Shown: positions 49,136 to 59,444 of the stretch, one piece after another
How positions within the stretch are numbered: the stretch's first letter is position 1
How the letters are laid out: each line of letters starts with the position of its first letter
NCBI GenBank assembly: GCA_963779325.1
Contig: CAVZXS010000007.1
Location: 124,001 to 188,000 of the forward strand
DNA length: 64,000 bases
Direction of reading: 5' to 3'
DNA from: CAVZXS01 sp963779325
Lineage (GTDB): Bacteria; Bacteroidota; Bacteroidia; Chitinophagales; Chitinophagaceae
Program-made: the position numbers and the translations under genes
The notes under the pieces: model-generated
The model's database searches: none
Told to the model about the DNA's origin: nothing
What the model saw: the letters and a program-made list of their open reading frames with translations, nothing else

Positions 49136-50046
49136 AAGCCGTAATCTGCACTCAATATGGTTCTCCTGAGGTTTTGCAAATTCATGAAGTTTCTAAACCA
49201 ATACCCGGGAGCAGTCAAATTCTTGTCAAAATAGTTGCTACTGCGGTCAACTCTGGAGATGCAAGGGTAAGAAGCCTTGATGTTAAGGGGTTTATGAAAG
49301 TAATTATGCGATTGGTTTTGGGTATTTCAAAACCAAGAAAACCCATCTTAGGAACTGTTTTTTCGGGAGTTATTGAAACTACTGGAGACAAGGTTTCTAA
49401 GTTCAAAGTAGGTGATAAAGTATTCGGTATGACAGGTTTTAATTTCGGTACATATGCAGAATATATTGCAGTTAATCAAAACAGCAATGTAATTGAAATG
49501 CCCAATAATGCTACATTCGAAGAAGCCGCAGCCATCATTTTTGGTGGACATACAGCCATCTACTTTTTGGATAAAGCAAAAATAGCCGATATGCCAAACA
49601 AAAAAATCCTGATTGTCGGGGCAACAGGTTCAGTAGGAACGGCAGCAATCCAGATAGCAAAACATCACAATGCTGATATAACCGCAGTTTGCAGTTCCGA
49701 AGGACAAAAACTTGTTGGCGAATTAGGGGTTACAAAAATTATTCTATACGACAAAGTGGACTTTACTAAACAAACAGAAAAGTTTGATATAATCTTTGAT
49801 GCAGTTGGTAAATTCAACAGAAAACAATGTGAAGAACTCTTGAACGGAAACGGAATTTATAAGAATGTAAGTTCATATGCTTCAGAAACAATACAACAAC
49901 TAAAGCTACTAAAAGAGTTGTTTGAAAAAGAAGCGTTTAAGGCGGTAATTGACAAGACTTTTCAAATGGATGAGATAATAGAAGCACATAGATATGTTGA
50001 CACGGGACGAAAAAAGGGTAATGTGGTCCTAAAAATTTGCGAATGA
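49132..50046 (+). CDS. Zinc-type alcohol dehydrogenase/quinone oxidoreductase (MDR family)
   Basis: 304 residues: MKAVICTQYGSPEVLQIHEV, GTVFSGVIETTGDKVSKFKV, GDKVFGMTGFNFGTYAEYIA and the Rossmann motif ILIVGATGSVGTAAIQIAKH. The C-terminal part YVDTGRKKGNVVLKI is intact. No zinc-site cysteines are seen, so it is of the zeta-crystallin/quinone-oxidoreductase type using NADPH. A decayed copy of its C-terminal part is at 9343-9736. Coupled to the exported protein upstream. Confidence 0.9.
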   Translation: MKAVICTQYGSPEVLQIHEVSKPIPGSSQILVKIVATAVNSGDARVRSLDVKGFMKVIMRLVLGISKPRKPILGTVFSGVIETTGDKVSKFKVGDKVFGMTGFNFGTYAEYIAVNQNSNVIEMPNNATFEEAAAIIFGGHTAIYFLDKAKIADMPNKKILIVGATGSVGTAAIQIAKHHNADITAVCSSEGQKLVGELGVTKIILYDKVDFTKQTEKFDIIFDAVGKFNRKQCEELLNGNGIYKNVSSYASETIQQLKLLKELFEKEAFKAVIDKTFQMDEIIEAHRYVDTGRKKGNVVLKICE

Positions 50047-50255
50047 CAAGAACACCGGCCACCAATAACTAAGCTTTCGTTGCGTCCGCAGTACGAACAA
50101 TGAAAGCGATGTTGAACGAAACCGCTCTTCATACCTGCCCGTCCGTTCGGGCTTTGGACTACTTAGTAAATCAAGATGGTATTATTGTACATGCCGATAA
50201 AAAAAGCCCTGGCTTTAAAAGCAGGACTTGTATACCATATTATACTAAGATCGTT

Positions 50256-52901
50256 TTATTGCTGTATGCCGTCACCTACACCCTGCATGCCTTCTCCTTC
50301 TCCTTTCAAATTTTTGCGTTTAAATAAGGACGCATCAAACTTTCCGAAGCGCCAGTTAAAATTGATACGTACTACTTGCGGGTCGCGACGGCGAAAAACA
50401 TTTTGTTCAAAAGAACTGCTTTCAGAAAAAATATTTGTTCTTCTTGTTCTGAAAATATCGTTCCAGTTTACAGAAATGGAAGCTGTTTTATTTTTCAGAA
50501 ACTCATAACGCAATCCCATATCCACAAAATAATTGGGGCGTATAAAACCCTGTGATGCGTTAGTTTGTCCGAAGCCACCGCCAAAACCGCCGCCAAAACC
50601 ACGACCACCACCGCCTCTGCCACCGCCACCCGGCGGCAATACTGTTTTAGATTGATATTCGCCGCTCAATTGAAGCGTAAAGTTTTTTGGTAATTTAAAT
50701 GTATTATTCAGTTTACCAAACCAACTTGCAAACTGATCGGGGTCCGGTTGCTTGGGATCGTTGATGGTGATTTTTGAAGTAAATAAATTGATATTCGGCA
50801 CCATGTCCCACCAGGCGGTCATTTTAATTTTAGCGGTCAGTTCCAATCCGCTTACATAACTGTTATCAGCATTAATATACGTATTAATAATCAGGCTGTC
50901 ACTCGGGCCGCCGTTTGTATTTAATTCTGTAACCTGGTAGCGGGTGATTAAGTCATTGGTATTTTTAAAATACAGTGAGGCTAATATGTTGTTACTGTTT
51001 TTTTCAAACATTTTTTGATAGCTCAATTCGAACGAATTGGTAAACTCGGGTTTTAAATCAGGGTTACCCCGGTTTAAATTCAGCACATCGGAATAATCGG
51101 TAAAAGGAAACAACTGGAAAAAATTCGGCCGGTTTATCCGTCGCGAATAATTTAACTGGAGGTCCTGATTTTTTTTCATTTTTTGACTAAGGAAAATACT
51201 TGGGAAAAGACTGATAGGAAAATCAATTTTAAAAGTTTGGTTTTTATCAGGCAGCACTCCTTCATAGTTTGAACTCTCGGCTCTCAATCCTAATTGATAA
51301 CCGAAGTCTTTTATTTTATTAGAGTAATTGGCATAAGCGGCATAAACCTGGTCGTTACTGTTATATTCTACCGATAGCGGGGCGATATAAGTGGTTTGGC
51401 CGGTTACGGGATTTACAAAGAAGAAATTGTTTATACTGTTCACTTCCCTGAAATTAGCCCTGGCGCCCAATTCAAGTTTTGATTTATCCGTTAAAGGCGT
51501 AGAATAATCCGTTTGAATGGTTATATTTTTATTATCGCCGTTGGTAATTTGCTGTTGCTTGGCAGTGTTCCTGATGGTATAAGAAGGCAAATTAAACGTA
51601 TCGGTTCGTATGTCGTTGGCATTATTATTTTTACTTGCGTTAAATGTTGCATCCGCCGTCCACTCACGTCCCGCCTTTGGAAAATTATGTTTGAAACTTA
51701 ATTGAGATCCCATGTTTCTGAACTCGCCGAGAGTGTTTGAAGTACGCAGAAACGAAGATGAGTTTTTAGGATTACTCAGCGTATCAACTAATATATCATT
51801 TACAGAAAACGGTTCAAACTTTCCTTTTACAAAGTTTCCGTTAACGGTTAATGTATTGCGGTTGTCAATAAAAAAATCGGCGCCGAGCCGTATAAAGCGA
51901 AAATTACCGATACTGGTATTTTTATCGTTTTGATTAAAATACGTATCAGGATTATCTGTCATTTGAAGACGGGTGGTATTGCCGGTACTGATTGATTTAC
52001 GCTGATTGTACATGGCATTACCAAACAGGTTCAGCTTTTGTCCGCGAATATTAAAATCGCCGCCGGCGCCAATACGTGCACGGCTGTCTATATTAGCACG
52101 AACACTGCCGTTATATCCTACTTTCTTTGCTTTCTTCAACACTACATTTAATATACCCGCCGTACCGCCCGATGCATCAAATTTGGCGGAGGGGTTCGTA
52201 ATCAATTCTACACTTTCAATGGCATCCGCCGGTATTTGTTCAAGTGTAAGTGTAGTGGGCCGGCCATCAATAAAAACCTGCGGTGTATTATTGCGCATGG
52301 TTACATTGCCGTCAATATCTACCTGCAGCGACGGAATATTGCGCATGATATCTACCGCCGTACCGCCCTGCGACACAATATTTTTATCTACGTTAAATAT
52401 TTTTCTGTCGATACCCAATTGCAAACCGGGTTTGTTGCTTGTTACGGAAACATTTTCCAAAACCTTTTCATCAATTTCTAATTTAATATTACCAAGGTCC
52501 TTATCCAGCGCACCAAGCATGGCACTCATATCGCCGCCGGGTTTCATTTCAAAAGAAACCGCGTTTTCATATTGCTTCACACCAATGGCGGACACTCTTA
52601 ATTTAAATTGCCCCAGCATGGGTATGTTGTCCAGCGAAAACTCTCCGTTGGCTTTTGTGAGCATGCCATTTATAGTAACTTCTTTTCTTTTGCGGCTTAC
52701 GGAGTCAAATTTATTTTGAATGAGTTGAACGGAAGCGGCTTCAATAGCTTTGCCCGACTTTGCTTCTACTATTTTCCCGTAAAAACGACCGGTCATTTGT
52801 CCGCCGCCGGCGCCACCGCCCCTGTTTCCCATGGGGTTTTGGGCAAAAGCGGTTAGTGTAATAAAAGCGGATAATAGGGACGAAAGGATTGTTTTCTTCA
52901 T
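50256..52901 (-). CDS. TonB-receptor-like outer-membrane beta-barrel protein
   Basis: 881 residues; the start is MKKTILSSLLSAFITLTAFA, a proper signal peptide, rather than the ATG 26 codons upstream. It has a carboxypeptidase-like N-domain (GRFYGKIVEAKSGKAIEAAS), a plug (DIMRNIPSLQVDIDGNVTMR, PQVFIDGRPTTLTLEQIPAD) and a barrel of the Outer_membrane_beta-barrel_3 type (LQLNYSRRINRPNFFQLFPF, LNRGNPDLKPEFTNSFELSY). Two Gly-rich stretches stand out: MGNRGGGAGGGQM after the signal and a Gly/Arg/Phe run near residue 775. Substrate unknown; no SusD partner. Confidence 0.88.
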   Translation of the reverse strand: MKKTILSSLLSAFITLTAFAQNPMGNRGGGAGGGQMTGRFYGKIVEAKSGKAIEAASVQLIQNKFDSVSRKRKEVTINGMLTKANGEFSLDNIPMLGQFKLRVSAIGVKQYENAVSFEMKPGGDMSAMLGALDKDLGNIKLEIDEKVLENVSVTSNKPGLQLGIDRKIFNVDKNIVSQGGTAVDIMRNIPSLQVDIDGNVTMRNNTPQVFIDGRPTTLTLEQIPADAIESVELITNPSAKFDASGGTAGILNVVLKKAKKVGYNGSVRANIDSRARIGAGGDFNIRGQKLNLFGNAMYNQRKSISTGNTTRLQMTDNPDTYFNQNDKNTSIGNFRFIRLGADFFIDNRNTLTVNGNFVKGKFEPFSVNDILVDTLSNPKNSSSFLRTSNTLGEFRNMGSQLSFKHNFPKAGREWTADATFNASKNNNANDIRTDTFNLPSYTIRNTAKQQQITNGDNKNITIQTDYSTPLTDKSKLELGARANFREVNSINNFFFVNPVTGQTTYIAPLSVEYNSNDQVYAAYANYSNKIKDFGYQLGLRAESSNYEGVLPDKNQTFKIDFPISLFPSIFLSQKMKKNQDLQLNYSRRINRPNFFQLFPFTDYSDVLNLNRGNPDLKPEFTNSFELSYQKMFEKNSNNILASLYFKNTNDLITRYQVTELNTNGGPSDSLIINTYINADNSYVSGLELTAKIKMTAWWDMVPNINLFTSKITINDPKQPDPDQFASWFGKLNNTFKLPKNFTLQLSGEYQSKTVLPPGGGGRGGGGRGFGGGFGGGFGQTNASQGFIRPNYFVDMGLRYEFLKNKTASISVNWNDIFRTRRTNIFSESSSFEQNVFRRRDPQVVRINFNWRFGKFDASLFKRKNLKGEGEGMQGVGDGIQQ

Positions 52902-53087
52902 GTGCCATTTTATTGTTATGCAAAAATCGTGTTTAAAGCTGACAATCCGGTGACAGATTGATAGCCGGTAATAAGACAAGAATTAAAGGAAAAAGTTGGG
53001 CGGCGTTAACCTAAATTAACGGAGAAGACTGAAGAGCTGGAGAAGTTGAAGGTAAGATTGCGAAAATTTTAATCTTTACCGGCATAG

Positions 53088-53834
53088 TTATTTGAGTAAA
53101 TGGCCGTTACTATACAATGCTTCCCTTTCATTTTGAGAAAGCAACATAGATAGCTGCAACATCTTTTTCAGTAAAAGAATTGCATTGCGGATATTGCTTT
53201 TCCCGGCTCCGTTAATACCATTTAGAGCGATCAAATTATTATGAAGTCCTAAAGATGTATTTAAACAGGAATGATAAGACTTAATTTCAAAATACAAAGT
53301 AGCCACATCATAAAAAACAATACTGATATGGTTATGCAAAACCGGCAAGGTGTGCTGATAGCTGATTTGCTGCACCACAGCTTTGTGAACCGTGTGCAAC
53401 TTGTCGAGGTAGCGATATATTTGCTGAACACCAACATCGGAAAAATGATACTTTGATAAGTAATCCGTAGTCTTAAGCTTGCTGGCCGGATAGCACAGCC
53501 GGGCCAGTACCAACCTTCGGAACAAATCATCTTTAATCTTATTGAATCCTATCTCATCAAATATTTTGCCCGGCAGAAACTCCGTACCTGAAACAGTTAT
53601 CTGTTCTATACTATCCAACAATTCCTTGCTTCGCTACAGCTCATTTGAAAAATCCAGTTCATATTGACCTGTCTTATTTCTTATCCAATTATAACCCTCC
53701 CGGTAATATTTTTCAATATCTTTATTATCGGAAGAACTACCGATGGGTTTGACAAGTTTGTATGTACCGGAACTTTTATCAATTACCTGTATACTGGTAA
53801 TGCCGCTTGGGTTCTTTTTCTTCCTGACAAACAT
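53088..53834 (-). pseudogene. IS1634-type transposase remnant joined to an AAA ATPase fragment
   Basis: The frame starts MFVRKKKNPSGITSIQVIDK and matches the IS1634-family N-terminus. An in-frame TAG (53634-53636) interrupts it after LDFSNEL. The match resumes as EQITVSGTEFLPGKIFDEIG through YRYLDKLHTVHKAVVQQISY to FYDVATLYFEI (~53290). The catalytic remainder is absent. The frame instead continues into HNNLIALNGINGAGKSNIRN, a Walker A (GxxGxGKS) from an unrelated ATPase, ending at 53088. Two wrecked genes thus share one frame. Confidence 0.75.
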
Positions 53835-53934
53835 TCCCAAAATTAACCAAGACACCCATCTTTAATCCAAAATTCGATGTAATTTACCGGCCTTCAACGC
53901 CAACTTATTTCAAAATCCCTAATGTGTCGAAGTC

Positions 53935-54331
53935 AGGTGAACGCATCAAAGCATCAATACAATAATTGGAAACGGCAAGCGGTTTATAGCTTTTGAAATT
54001 ATAAAACGGTTGGAAAAACAAAATAATACCAATGTGCTGATGCAATTGCAAAAGGCAGTTGACATATCAGACCTGCTGCGAAATAAAAAAACATGAAATA
54101 TGGGAAGACTCTTTTGATTGGAAAGAGTGCAGCACGCCAAAATTCATGGAACAGAAACTGAATTACATGCACATGAATCCTTGCAAAGGCAAATGGAATC
54201 TGGCAAACAGCCCGGCTGACTATGAACACAGCTCAGCTCGCTTTTACAATGCTGATGAGCATGCATCATATGCCGTTACTAATTATATGGAACTTGCCGA
54301 TATTGATTTGACAAAGATGATTGATAAATAG
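53935..54331 (+). pseudogene. REP-associated tyrosine transposase (RAYT/IS200-like) remnant
   Basis: The plus strand reads IIGNGKRFIAFEIIKRLEKQ, then a frameshift in the A-run near 54085, then HEIWEDSFDWKECSTPKFME, LNYMHMNPCKGKWNLANSPA and SSARFYNADEHASYAVTNYM. This is the C-terminal half of the Y1-transposase family that mobilises REP palindromes. The N-terminal half with the HUH motif is missing. It may explain the dispersed palindromes seen elsewhere in the window. Confidence 0.8.
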
Positions 54332-54417
54332 ACGACTGTATTTACTTTGCGCCGAGTCCACGCCCTGCGCACATATCCAAGGTGAGACTCGGCTTGCAAC
54401 AGATAATTGCCTGAAAA

Positions 54418-54448
54418 AAAGAGGCTGCCTTTTTAAAGCAGCCTCTTT
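54418..54448 (-). terminator. Intrinsic terminator of the T9SS cargo gene
   Basis: AAAGAGGCTGC (54418-54428) pairs with GCAGCCTCTTT (54438-54448) as a perfect 11-bp stem, with a T-run on the minus strand (TTTTTTTC). Confidence 0.9.
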
Positions 54449-54470
54449 CATAACTTATTATCAAAAACAT

Positions 54471-56015
54471 TTATTGTTTCAGGAACTTACCGGTAAACCC
54501 TGTTACCTGACCATTTATTTTTATAAAATACATGCCCGCACCTAAACTTTCAATATTGTCAATATTAATAGTGTTGGTACCGATTTGTAATCCCTTGATA
54601 TAACGGCGAACCTGCGTGCCTTCTGTATTGAACACCTGTATTGTTATATTCTCATTTCTTTCCGCATTCAATACAATATTGATATAATCTTTAGCAGGGT
54701 TAGGAAATACGGATGATATCTTTACAGCGTTGTTATCGCTTAATTTAACGGCTATTACTTTTGAAAACGTAAACTTTCCGTCGATATCTATTTGCCGTAA
54801 GCGATAATAAACAAATGCCGATGTTACCTTGCTTACATCATCATCAAAAGTATAATTGCGTGAAATGTTAGTTGTACCCATGCCCGCCATGCTTCCAACC
54901 GGGTTATACGAAACTCCGTTCACACTTCTTTCTACTATAAATTCCCTGTTATTGAATTCTTCACTCGTACTCCATTTTACATATGCGGTACGGTTATTTA
55001 ATGTAACACCAAAATTTGTTAAAGTAACAGGAAGCGCACCGGCAGAAGGGAACTGTATATATAAAACTCCACCGCTGGTTTTACCGCCGAACGCACATGT
55101 ATTATCACGAAGACGGTAATAAACAGGCTCTATCAGGTTGTCGGGGACAGGTACCGAGTTCCTGACGAATGTAACAACTCCTGTTGAGGGATTTATGGAA
55201 AGTGTGCCGTAATTTTCCGCCTGTTGAGGGCTTAGTAATTCATATGTTACATTATTGCCGGCTTTGATATCGTCATTTTCTTTAACATTAAAAGTTAACG
55301 TAACGCCGCCCGAAAGAGTAGCAGCCTGCTTGGTTTCATCAAATGAATTAGAGCAAGTGCCGGGTGTTATACATCCGGCGACAAATGCATATCTGCCATT
55401 TACTATCGTAAAATTATCGAACCCGATTTTTATACCTGAATTTTCGTTTGCGGCAAAGCTGTACTCAAATCGTATCCTGTAAGATTGGCTCAAATCTACA
55501 CCGGATAAATCAAGAGCTCTGTCAAAAATGGCGCAATCCAAAACGTTGCAGGTGGGTGCTCCCAGGTCTCCGTCGAATACTGTTTTTACTATGTTACCGG
55601 CTGCATCCACCAGCCTCATTCTAATACCAATCGGGCTGCATGAGCCTATTGTATTGGTTGTGTATAAAAAACTTGCCCGTACAGATGCGGAATTGAAAAT
55701 ATATGGCCTGGTTATAAAACCGTTAAATCCGAAACCGGAGAGCTGACCTGGAGGTAAGTTAGATGTAAGGAAGGCGTCTCCCACACAAGGATTGTACAAC
55801 ACATTTATATCTCTTTTACCTATTTCCATTCCGCAAATTGTCCAACAATCACTCAACAGGCTATCCCTTATTTGATCAGCCGTTTTGTTGGCTCCGCCGG
55901 GTTTTGAGTCAAAACCTTCGGTAACAGTTTGGGCTACGGATTGTGTAGCAATAAAACTGAAAAGAAGTGTTGCGGTTAATAATCCTAACGAATACAAGTA
56001 GACTTTTTGTTTCAT
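54471..56015 (-). CDS. Secreted protein with T9SS type A C-terminal sorting domain
   Basis: 514 residues. A signal peptide (LLTATLLFSFIATQSVAQ) precedes a jelly-roll-like region (residues ~30-210, DLSQSYRIRFEYSFAANENS). A cadherin-like repeat follows (GVTLTFNVKENDDIKAGNNV), then a segment typical of sorting-domain proteins (VTLTNFGVTLNNRTAYVKWS, YYRLRQIDIDGKFTFSKVIA), and the Por sorting domain VFPNPAKDYINIVLNA to GMYFIKINGQVTGFTGKFLK. Such proteins pass the outer membrane through the type IX system and are often surface anchored. The cargo function is not recognised. Confidence 0.9.
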   Translation of the reverse strand: MKQKVYLYSLGLLTATLLFSFIATQSVAQTVTEGFDSKPGGANKTADQIRDSLLSDCWTICGMEIGKRDINVLYNPCVGDAFLTSNLPPGQLSGFGFNGFITRPYIFNSASVRASFLYTTNTIGSCSPIGIRMRLVDAAGNIVKTVFDGDLGAPTCNVLDCAIFDRALDLSGVDLSQSYRIRFEYSFAANENSGIKIGFDNFTIVNGRYAFVAGCITPGTCSNSFDETKQAATLSGGVTLTFNVKENDDIKAGNNVTYELLSPQQAENYGTLSINPSTGVVTFVRNSVPVPDNLIEPVYYRLRDNTCAFGGKTSGGVLYIQFPSAGALPVTLTNFGVTLNNRTAYVKWSTSEEFNNREFIVERSVNGVSYNPVGSMAGMGTTNISRNYTFDDDVSKVTSAFVYYRLRQIDIDGKFTFSKVIAVKLSDNNAVKISSVFPNPAKDYINIVLNAERNENITIQVFNTEGTQVRRYIKGLQIGTNTINIDNIESLGAGMYFIKINGQVTGFTGKFLKQ

Positions 56016-56462
56016 GTTAAATTGTTTTATGGTGTTTTTTTTAGTAAATAAATAAAAACGGATTATAAATTACTTCGACAAGTGATTGGTTTGCTGAAAC
56101 CTCAGAAAGAGTATAAAGCATTTTATGAAAATGCAATAAAAAAATTCATTATGTGAAACGCAAAACAACTTACACATGTCGACGTAAGGCTGTTCGCAGG
56201 TATTGGCGTAAAAGCGGGTTTCTTACAGGAGGATATTAATAAAATTTTACAGAGGGGGCGGATGGACGTGACATATGACTGCCGAAGTATAAAAATAGTT
56301 GCTTGTTGTGGATTTCTTTTAGAGAAAGTTATTATGTTTTTAGCAACAAGTATTTTCTCGTCTTGTATCCTGTAAAACAGCGTTGTAATCCGAACTTGTG
56401 CGGTATTTTTACGCCGGTTGCAGGCCCAATACTATCGGGTAAGTATTGTGCAATAGAATTTA
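56016..56462. other. Intergenic region, no gene recognised
   Basis: 447 bp between two minus-strand genes. It holds a small dyad CAATACT-atcgggta-AGTATTG (~56427-56449), close to the end of the FAD-protein gene and a possible weak terminator for it. There is no convincing coding sequence. Confidence 0.4.
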
Positions 56463-59444
56463 TCAAACCAGCGCTTCCCATAAAATCTCAACAGGATGTT
56501 TTGCTTTGGTGCCGGTACCATCTTTAATTTGATGGCGGCAACTGGTACCCGGAGCAGCAATAATAGTTTCGGCGGCAATATTACGTACAGCAGGAAATAA
56601 AACCAAGTCGCCTATTTGCATGCTCAACTCATAATGTTCTTTTTCGTAACCGAAACTGCCGGCCATACCGCAACAGCCACTTGGTATGATTTCTACGATA
56701 TAATTTTCAGGGATAGATAAAATGGCAGCGGTATCACTTAATGCACTCAATGCTTTTTGCTGGCAGTGGCCGTGCAGTTTTATTTTTTTAGCGGCAGTTG
56801 AAAATAAAGATGCATCAATTTTGCCGGCGGCAAATTCACGGGCGATAAATTCATCAATGTAAAAAACGTTTTTGCTTAATGCTTTTGCTTTAGCATGATT
56901 TTCATCTGTTGCCAAATCAATATACTCATCGCGGAATGTTAAAATGGCTGAAGGCTCAATGCCAATCATGGGTGTTGCATCTGTAATTACCGGGTAAAGC
57001 AGTTCAATATTTTTATTAATGATTTCTTTTGCTTTACGCACCAAACCTTTGCTTAACCAGGTGCGGCTGCTTTCCAAATGTTCGGGAATAATTACTTCAT
57101 AGCCTAATTTTTCTAATAGTTGAATTGCTTTAATACCAATTTCCGTATCGTTGTAATTCGTAAACTCATCGCAGAATAAATAAACAAGCCTGCCCCCGTC
57201 CCCCGTCCGTTCCGGCACGGGCGGGCCTAAAGGGGAGTTATTTGTACCATCTGATTCCTTTTGACTTTTGACTTTTGACTTTTGATAATTACTAAACCAT
57301 TTTTTTAGCGTGATCTTATGCATAGTGGGCATGCTGCGCTTAGTCGCAAAGCCCGATATTTTTTTTATAGCTCCGCCAATAAATTTATTGCTAACCGCAA
57401 AATTGTACAGGCCGGGCATCATTGCCCCTAATTTAGCAGATGAAGTAAACTTGGCTATCAACTTACTTCTGAATGGCACGCCATTGGCATCGTAGTAATG
57501 TTGTAAAAATTCCGCTTTTAATTTTGCCACGTCCACATTACTGGGGCATTCGCTCTTACAACCCTTACAACTAAGGCACAAATCCATCACTTCATAAATT
57601 TCTTTATGATCAAAACGATTGAGTTTATCGCTGTTGGTTAAAAACTCCCGTAAAATATTTGCCCTTGCCCTCGTAGTATCCTTTTCATTTTTGGTGGCCA
57701 TAAACGATGGACACATGGTGCCGCCGCTTAAAGCCGTCTTACGGCAATCGCCGCTGCCATTGCATTGTTCGGCATGCTGCAACACGTTTTGATTATTAAA
57801 ACGAAAATGTGTTTTAAACTCAGGTGTCTTTTGCCCGGGTAAATATCGCAGCATGGTATTCATGCTTGGTGTATCCACAATTTTATTAGGATTAAATATA
57901 TTATCGGGGTCCCAGGCTTTTTTTATTTCTTTTAATAGTGCATAGTTTTTTTCTCCCACCATTTGCTTAATGAATTCGCCGCGTAACCTGCCGTCGCCAT
58001 GCTCGCCGCTCAGAGAGCCGTTGTATTTTTTTACCAATGTGGCAATCTCTTCCGCAATGGTTCTGAATAGTTGATTGCCTTCTACTGTTTTTAAATTAAT
58101 GATGGGCCGCAAATGTATTTCGCCGCTGCCTGCATGTGCATAATGCACGGAGTATAAATTATGTTTTTTCAGTATCTCATTAAAATCGCGGATATAAGCC
58201 GGCAAATCATTTACATCAACAGCGGTATCTTCAATTACCGGTACTGCTTTTTCATCGCCGGGTAAATTGCTCAGTAATCCTAAACCTGCTTTACGCAGCG
58301 TCCATATTTTTTTACTGTCGGCGCCAAACAGTAACGGAAAGTGATAACCCAAGCCGGCCATACTCATATCATTTTCTACTTGTTTGGCAATGGCGCTGAT
58401 TTCTTCCCGCGTTTCCCTGCAAAATTCAATTACTAATATTGCGCCCGGGTCGCCCTGTACAAAAAAACGATTCTTGCTTTGCTCAATATTATCTTTTGTA
58501 CATTCTAAAATATAATGATCGATTAATTCACTGGCACTCGGTTTATATTTCAGCGCAATTAAATTGGCCCGCAGACTTTCATCTATCGAATTAAAATGTA
58601 CACAAAGCAGCCCGACTTCTTTGGGCGGCAGCGGCACTACATTTAATTTTATCTCGGTAATAAAAGCCAATGTGCCTTCGGAGCCGGCAATGAGTTTACA
58701 AAAATTAAAATTCTCACCACCGGCAGTAAATGGTGCCGCATCCAATAAAATATCCACCGCATAACCGGTATTTCTTCTTTCTACAGATTTTTTGGGAAAC
58801 TCTTTTTTTATTTCTACCTGATTATCATAATTGCTTAATAAACGTCGCACCGTTTTATAAATGTTTGCTTCTAAAGTATTGCCTTCGCATTTTTTATAAA
58901 ATTCATCGAGTCCAATCGTTTTGAACTCCGCTTCGCTGCCATCGCTTAAAAATGCTTTTACTTCCATTAAATGTTCCCTTGTACTTCTGTACACCACCGA
59001 ATTGCTGCCGCAACTGTTGTTGCCCACCATGCCGCCAATCATGGCCCTGTTGGCCGTCGATGTTTCGGGTCCGAAAAATAAACCATGCGGTTTTAAAAAC
59101 ATATTCAGCTCATCACGTATTACACCGGGTTGCACACGTACCCAATTTTCTTCTGTATTTAGTTCTATAATTTTTGTAAAATATTTTGACACATCTACTA
59201 TGATTCCGTTGCCCACCACTTGCCCGGCCAGTGACGTACCGGCAGTACGTGGAATTATGGAGGTTTTATTTTCTAAAGCAAAAGCAATTAATTTTTTAAT
59301 ATCACCGGTGGTTTTAGGTACGGCTACGGCCAGCGGCATTTCGCGGTAAGCGCTGGCATCCGTTGCATACAGCGTACGCATGGTTGTATCAAAAAATAAT
59401 TCTCCTTCTAATAGTTTGCTTAATTGCTTTAAAGCCTCCGTCAT
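56463..59444 (-). CDS. FAD-linked oxidase fused to FeS/CCG domain (D-lactate/glycolate dehydrogenase-like)
   Basis: 993 residues; the start is MTEALKQLSKLLEGELFFDT. Residues ~1-500 are a GlcD-type FAD-binding oxidase (PRTAGTSLAGQVVGNGIIVD, GGMVGNNSCGSNSVVYRSTR, GSEGTLAFITEIKLNVVPLP, HAGSGEIHLRPIINL). Next is a 4Fe-4S unit (CLSCKGCKSECPSNVDVAKL), then C-terminal CCG-type segments (HGHCQQKALS, IIPSGCCGMAGSFGYEKEHY). Such fusions oxidise D-2-hydroxyacids to the quinone pool. At residues ~718-752 the frame carries an unusual 30-residue linker coded by repeats (next entry). A partner for the lactate dehydrogenase at 46 kb is possible. Confidence 0.9.
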   Translation of the reverse strand: MTEALKQLSKLLEGELFFDTTMRTLYATDASAYREMPLAVAVPKTTGDIKKLIAFALENKTSIIPRTAGTSLAGQVVGNGIIVDVSKYFTKIIELNTEENWVRVQPGVIRDELNMFLKPHGLFFGPETSTANRAMIGGMVGNNSCGSNSVVYRSTREHLMEVKAFLSDGSEAEFKTIGLDEFYKKCEGNTLEANIYKTVRRLLSNYDNQVEIKKEFPKKSVERRNTGYAVDILLDAAPFTAGGENFNFCKLIAGSEGTLAFITEIKLNVVPLPPKEVGLLCVHFNSIDESLRANLIALKYKPSASELIDHYILECTKDNIEQSKNRFFVQGDPGAILVIEFCRETREEISAIAKQVENDMSMAGLGYHFPLLFGADSKKIWTLRKAGLGLLSNLPGDEKAVPVIEDTAVDVNDLPAYIRDFNEILKKHNLYSVHYAHAGSGEIHLRPIINLKTVEGNQLFRTIAEEIATLVKKYNGSLSGEHGDGRLRGEFIKQMVGEKNYALLKEIKKAWDPDNIFNPNKIVDTPSMNTMLRYLPGQKTPEFKTHFRFNNQNVLQHAEQCNGSGDCRKTALSGGTMCPSFMATKNEKDTTRARANILREFLTNSDKLNRFDHKEIYEVMDLCLSCKGCKSECPSNVDVAKLKAEFLQHYYDANGVPFRSKLIAKFTSSAKLGAMMPGLYNFAVSNKFIGGAIKKISGFATKRSMPTMHKITLKKWFSNYQKSKVKSQKESDGTNNSPLGPPVPERTGDGGRLVYLFCDEFTNYNDTEIGIKAIQLLEKLGYEVIIPEHLESSRTWLSKGLVRKAKEIINKNIELLYPVITDATPMIGIEPSAILTFRDEYIDLATDENHAKAKALSKNVFYIDEFIAREFAAGKIDASLFSTAAKKIKLHGHCQQKALSALSDTAAILSIPENYIVEIIPSGCCGMAGSFGYEKEHYELSMQIGDLVLFPAVRNIAAETIIAAPGTSCRHQIKDGTGTKAKHPVEILWEALV
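57183..57290. repeat. Repeat insertion carried in frame inside the FAD/FeS gene
   Basis: CCCGTCCGT-tccggc-ACGGGCGGG hairpin (57202-57225) next to four perfect CTTTTGA heptads (57258-57285). Both are of the kind usually found between genes. They encode the Ser/Lys/Pro/Gly-rich linker SKVKSQKESDGTNNSPLGPP and following residues, without breaking the frame. Confidence 0.75.

Noticed and set aside
50100..50327. Plus-strand 75-codon ORF
   Set aside because: Runs antisense into the end of the TonB-family receptor and has no recognisable motif or start context.
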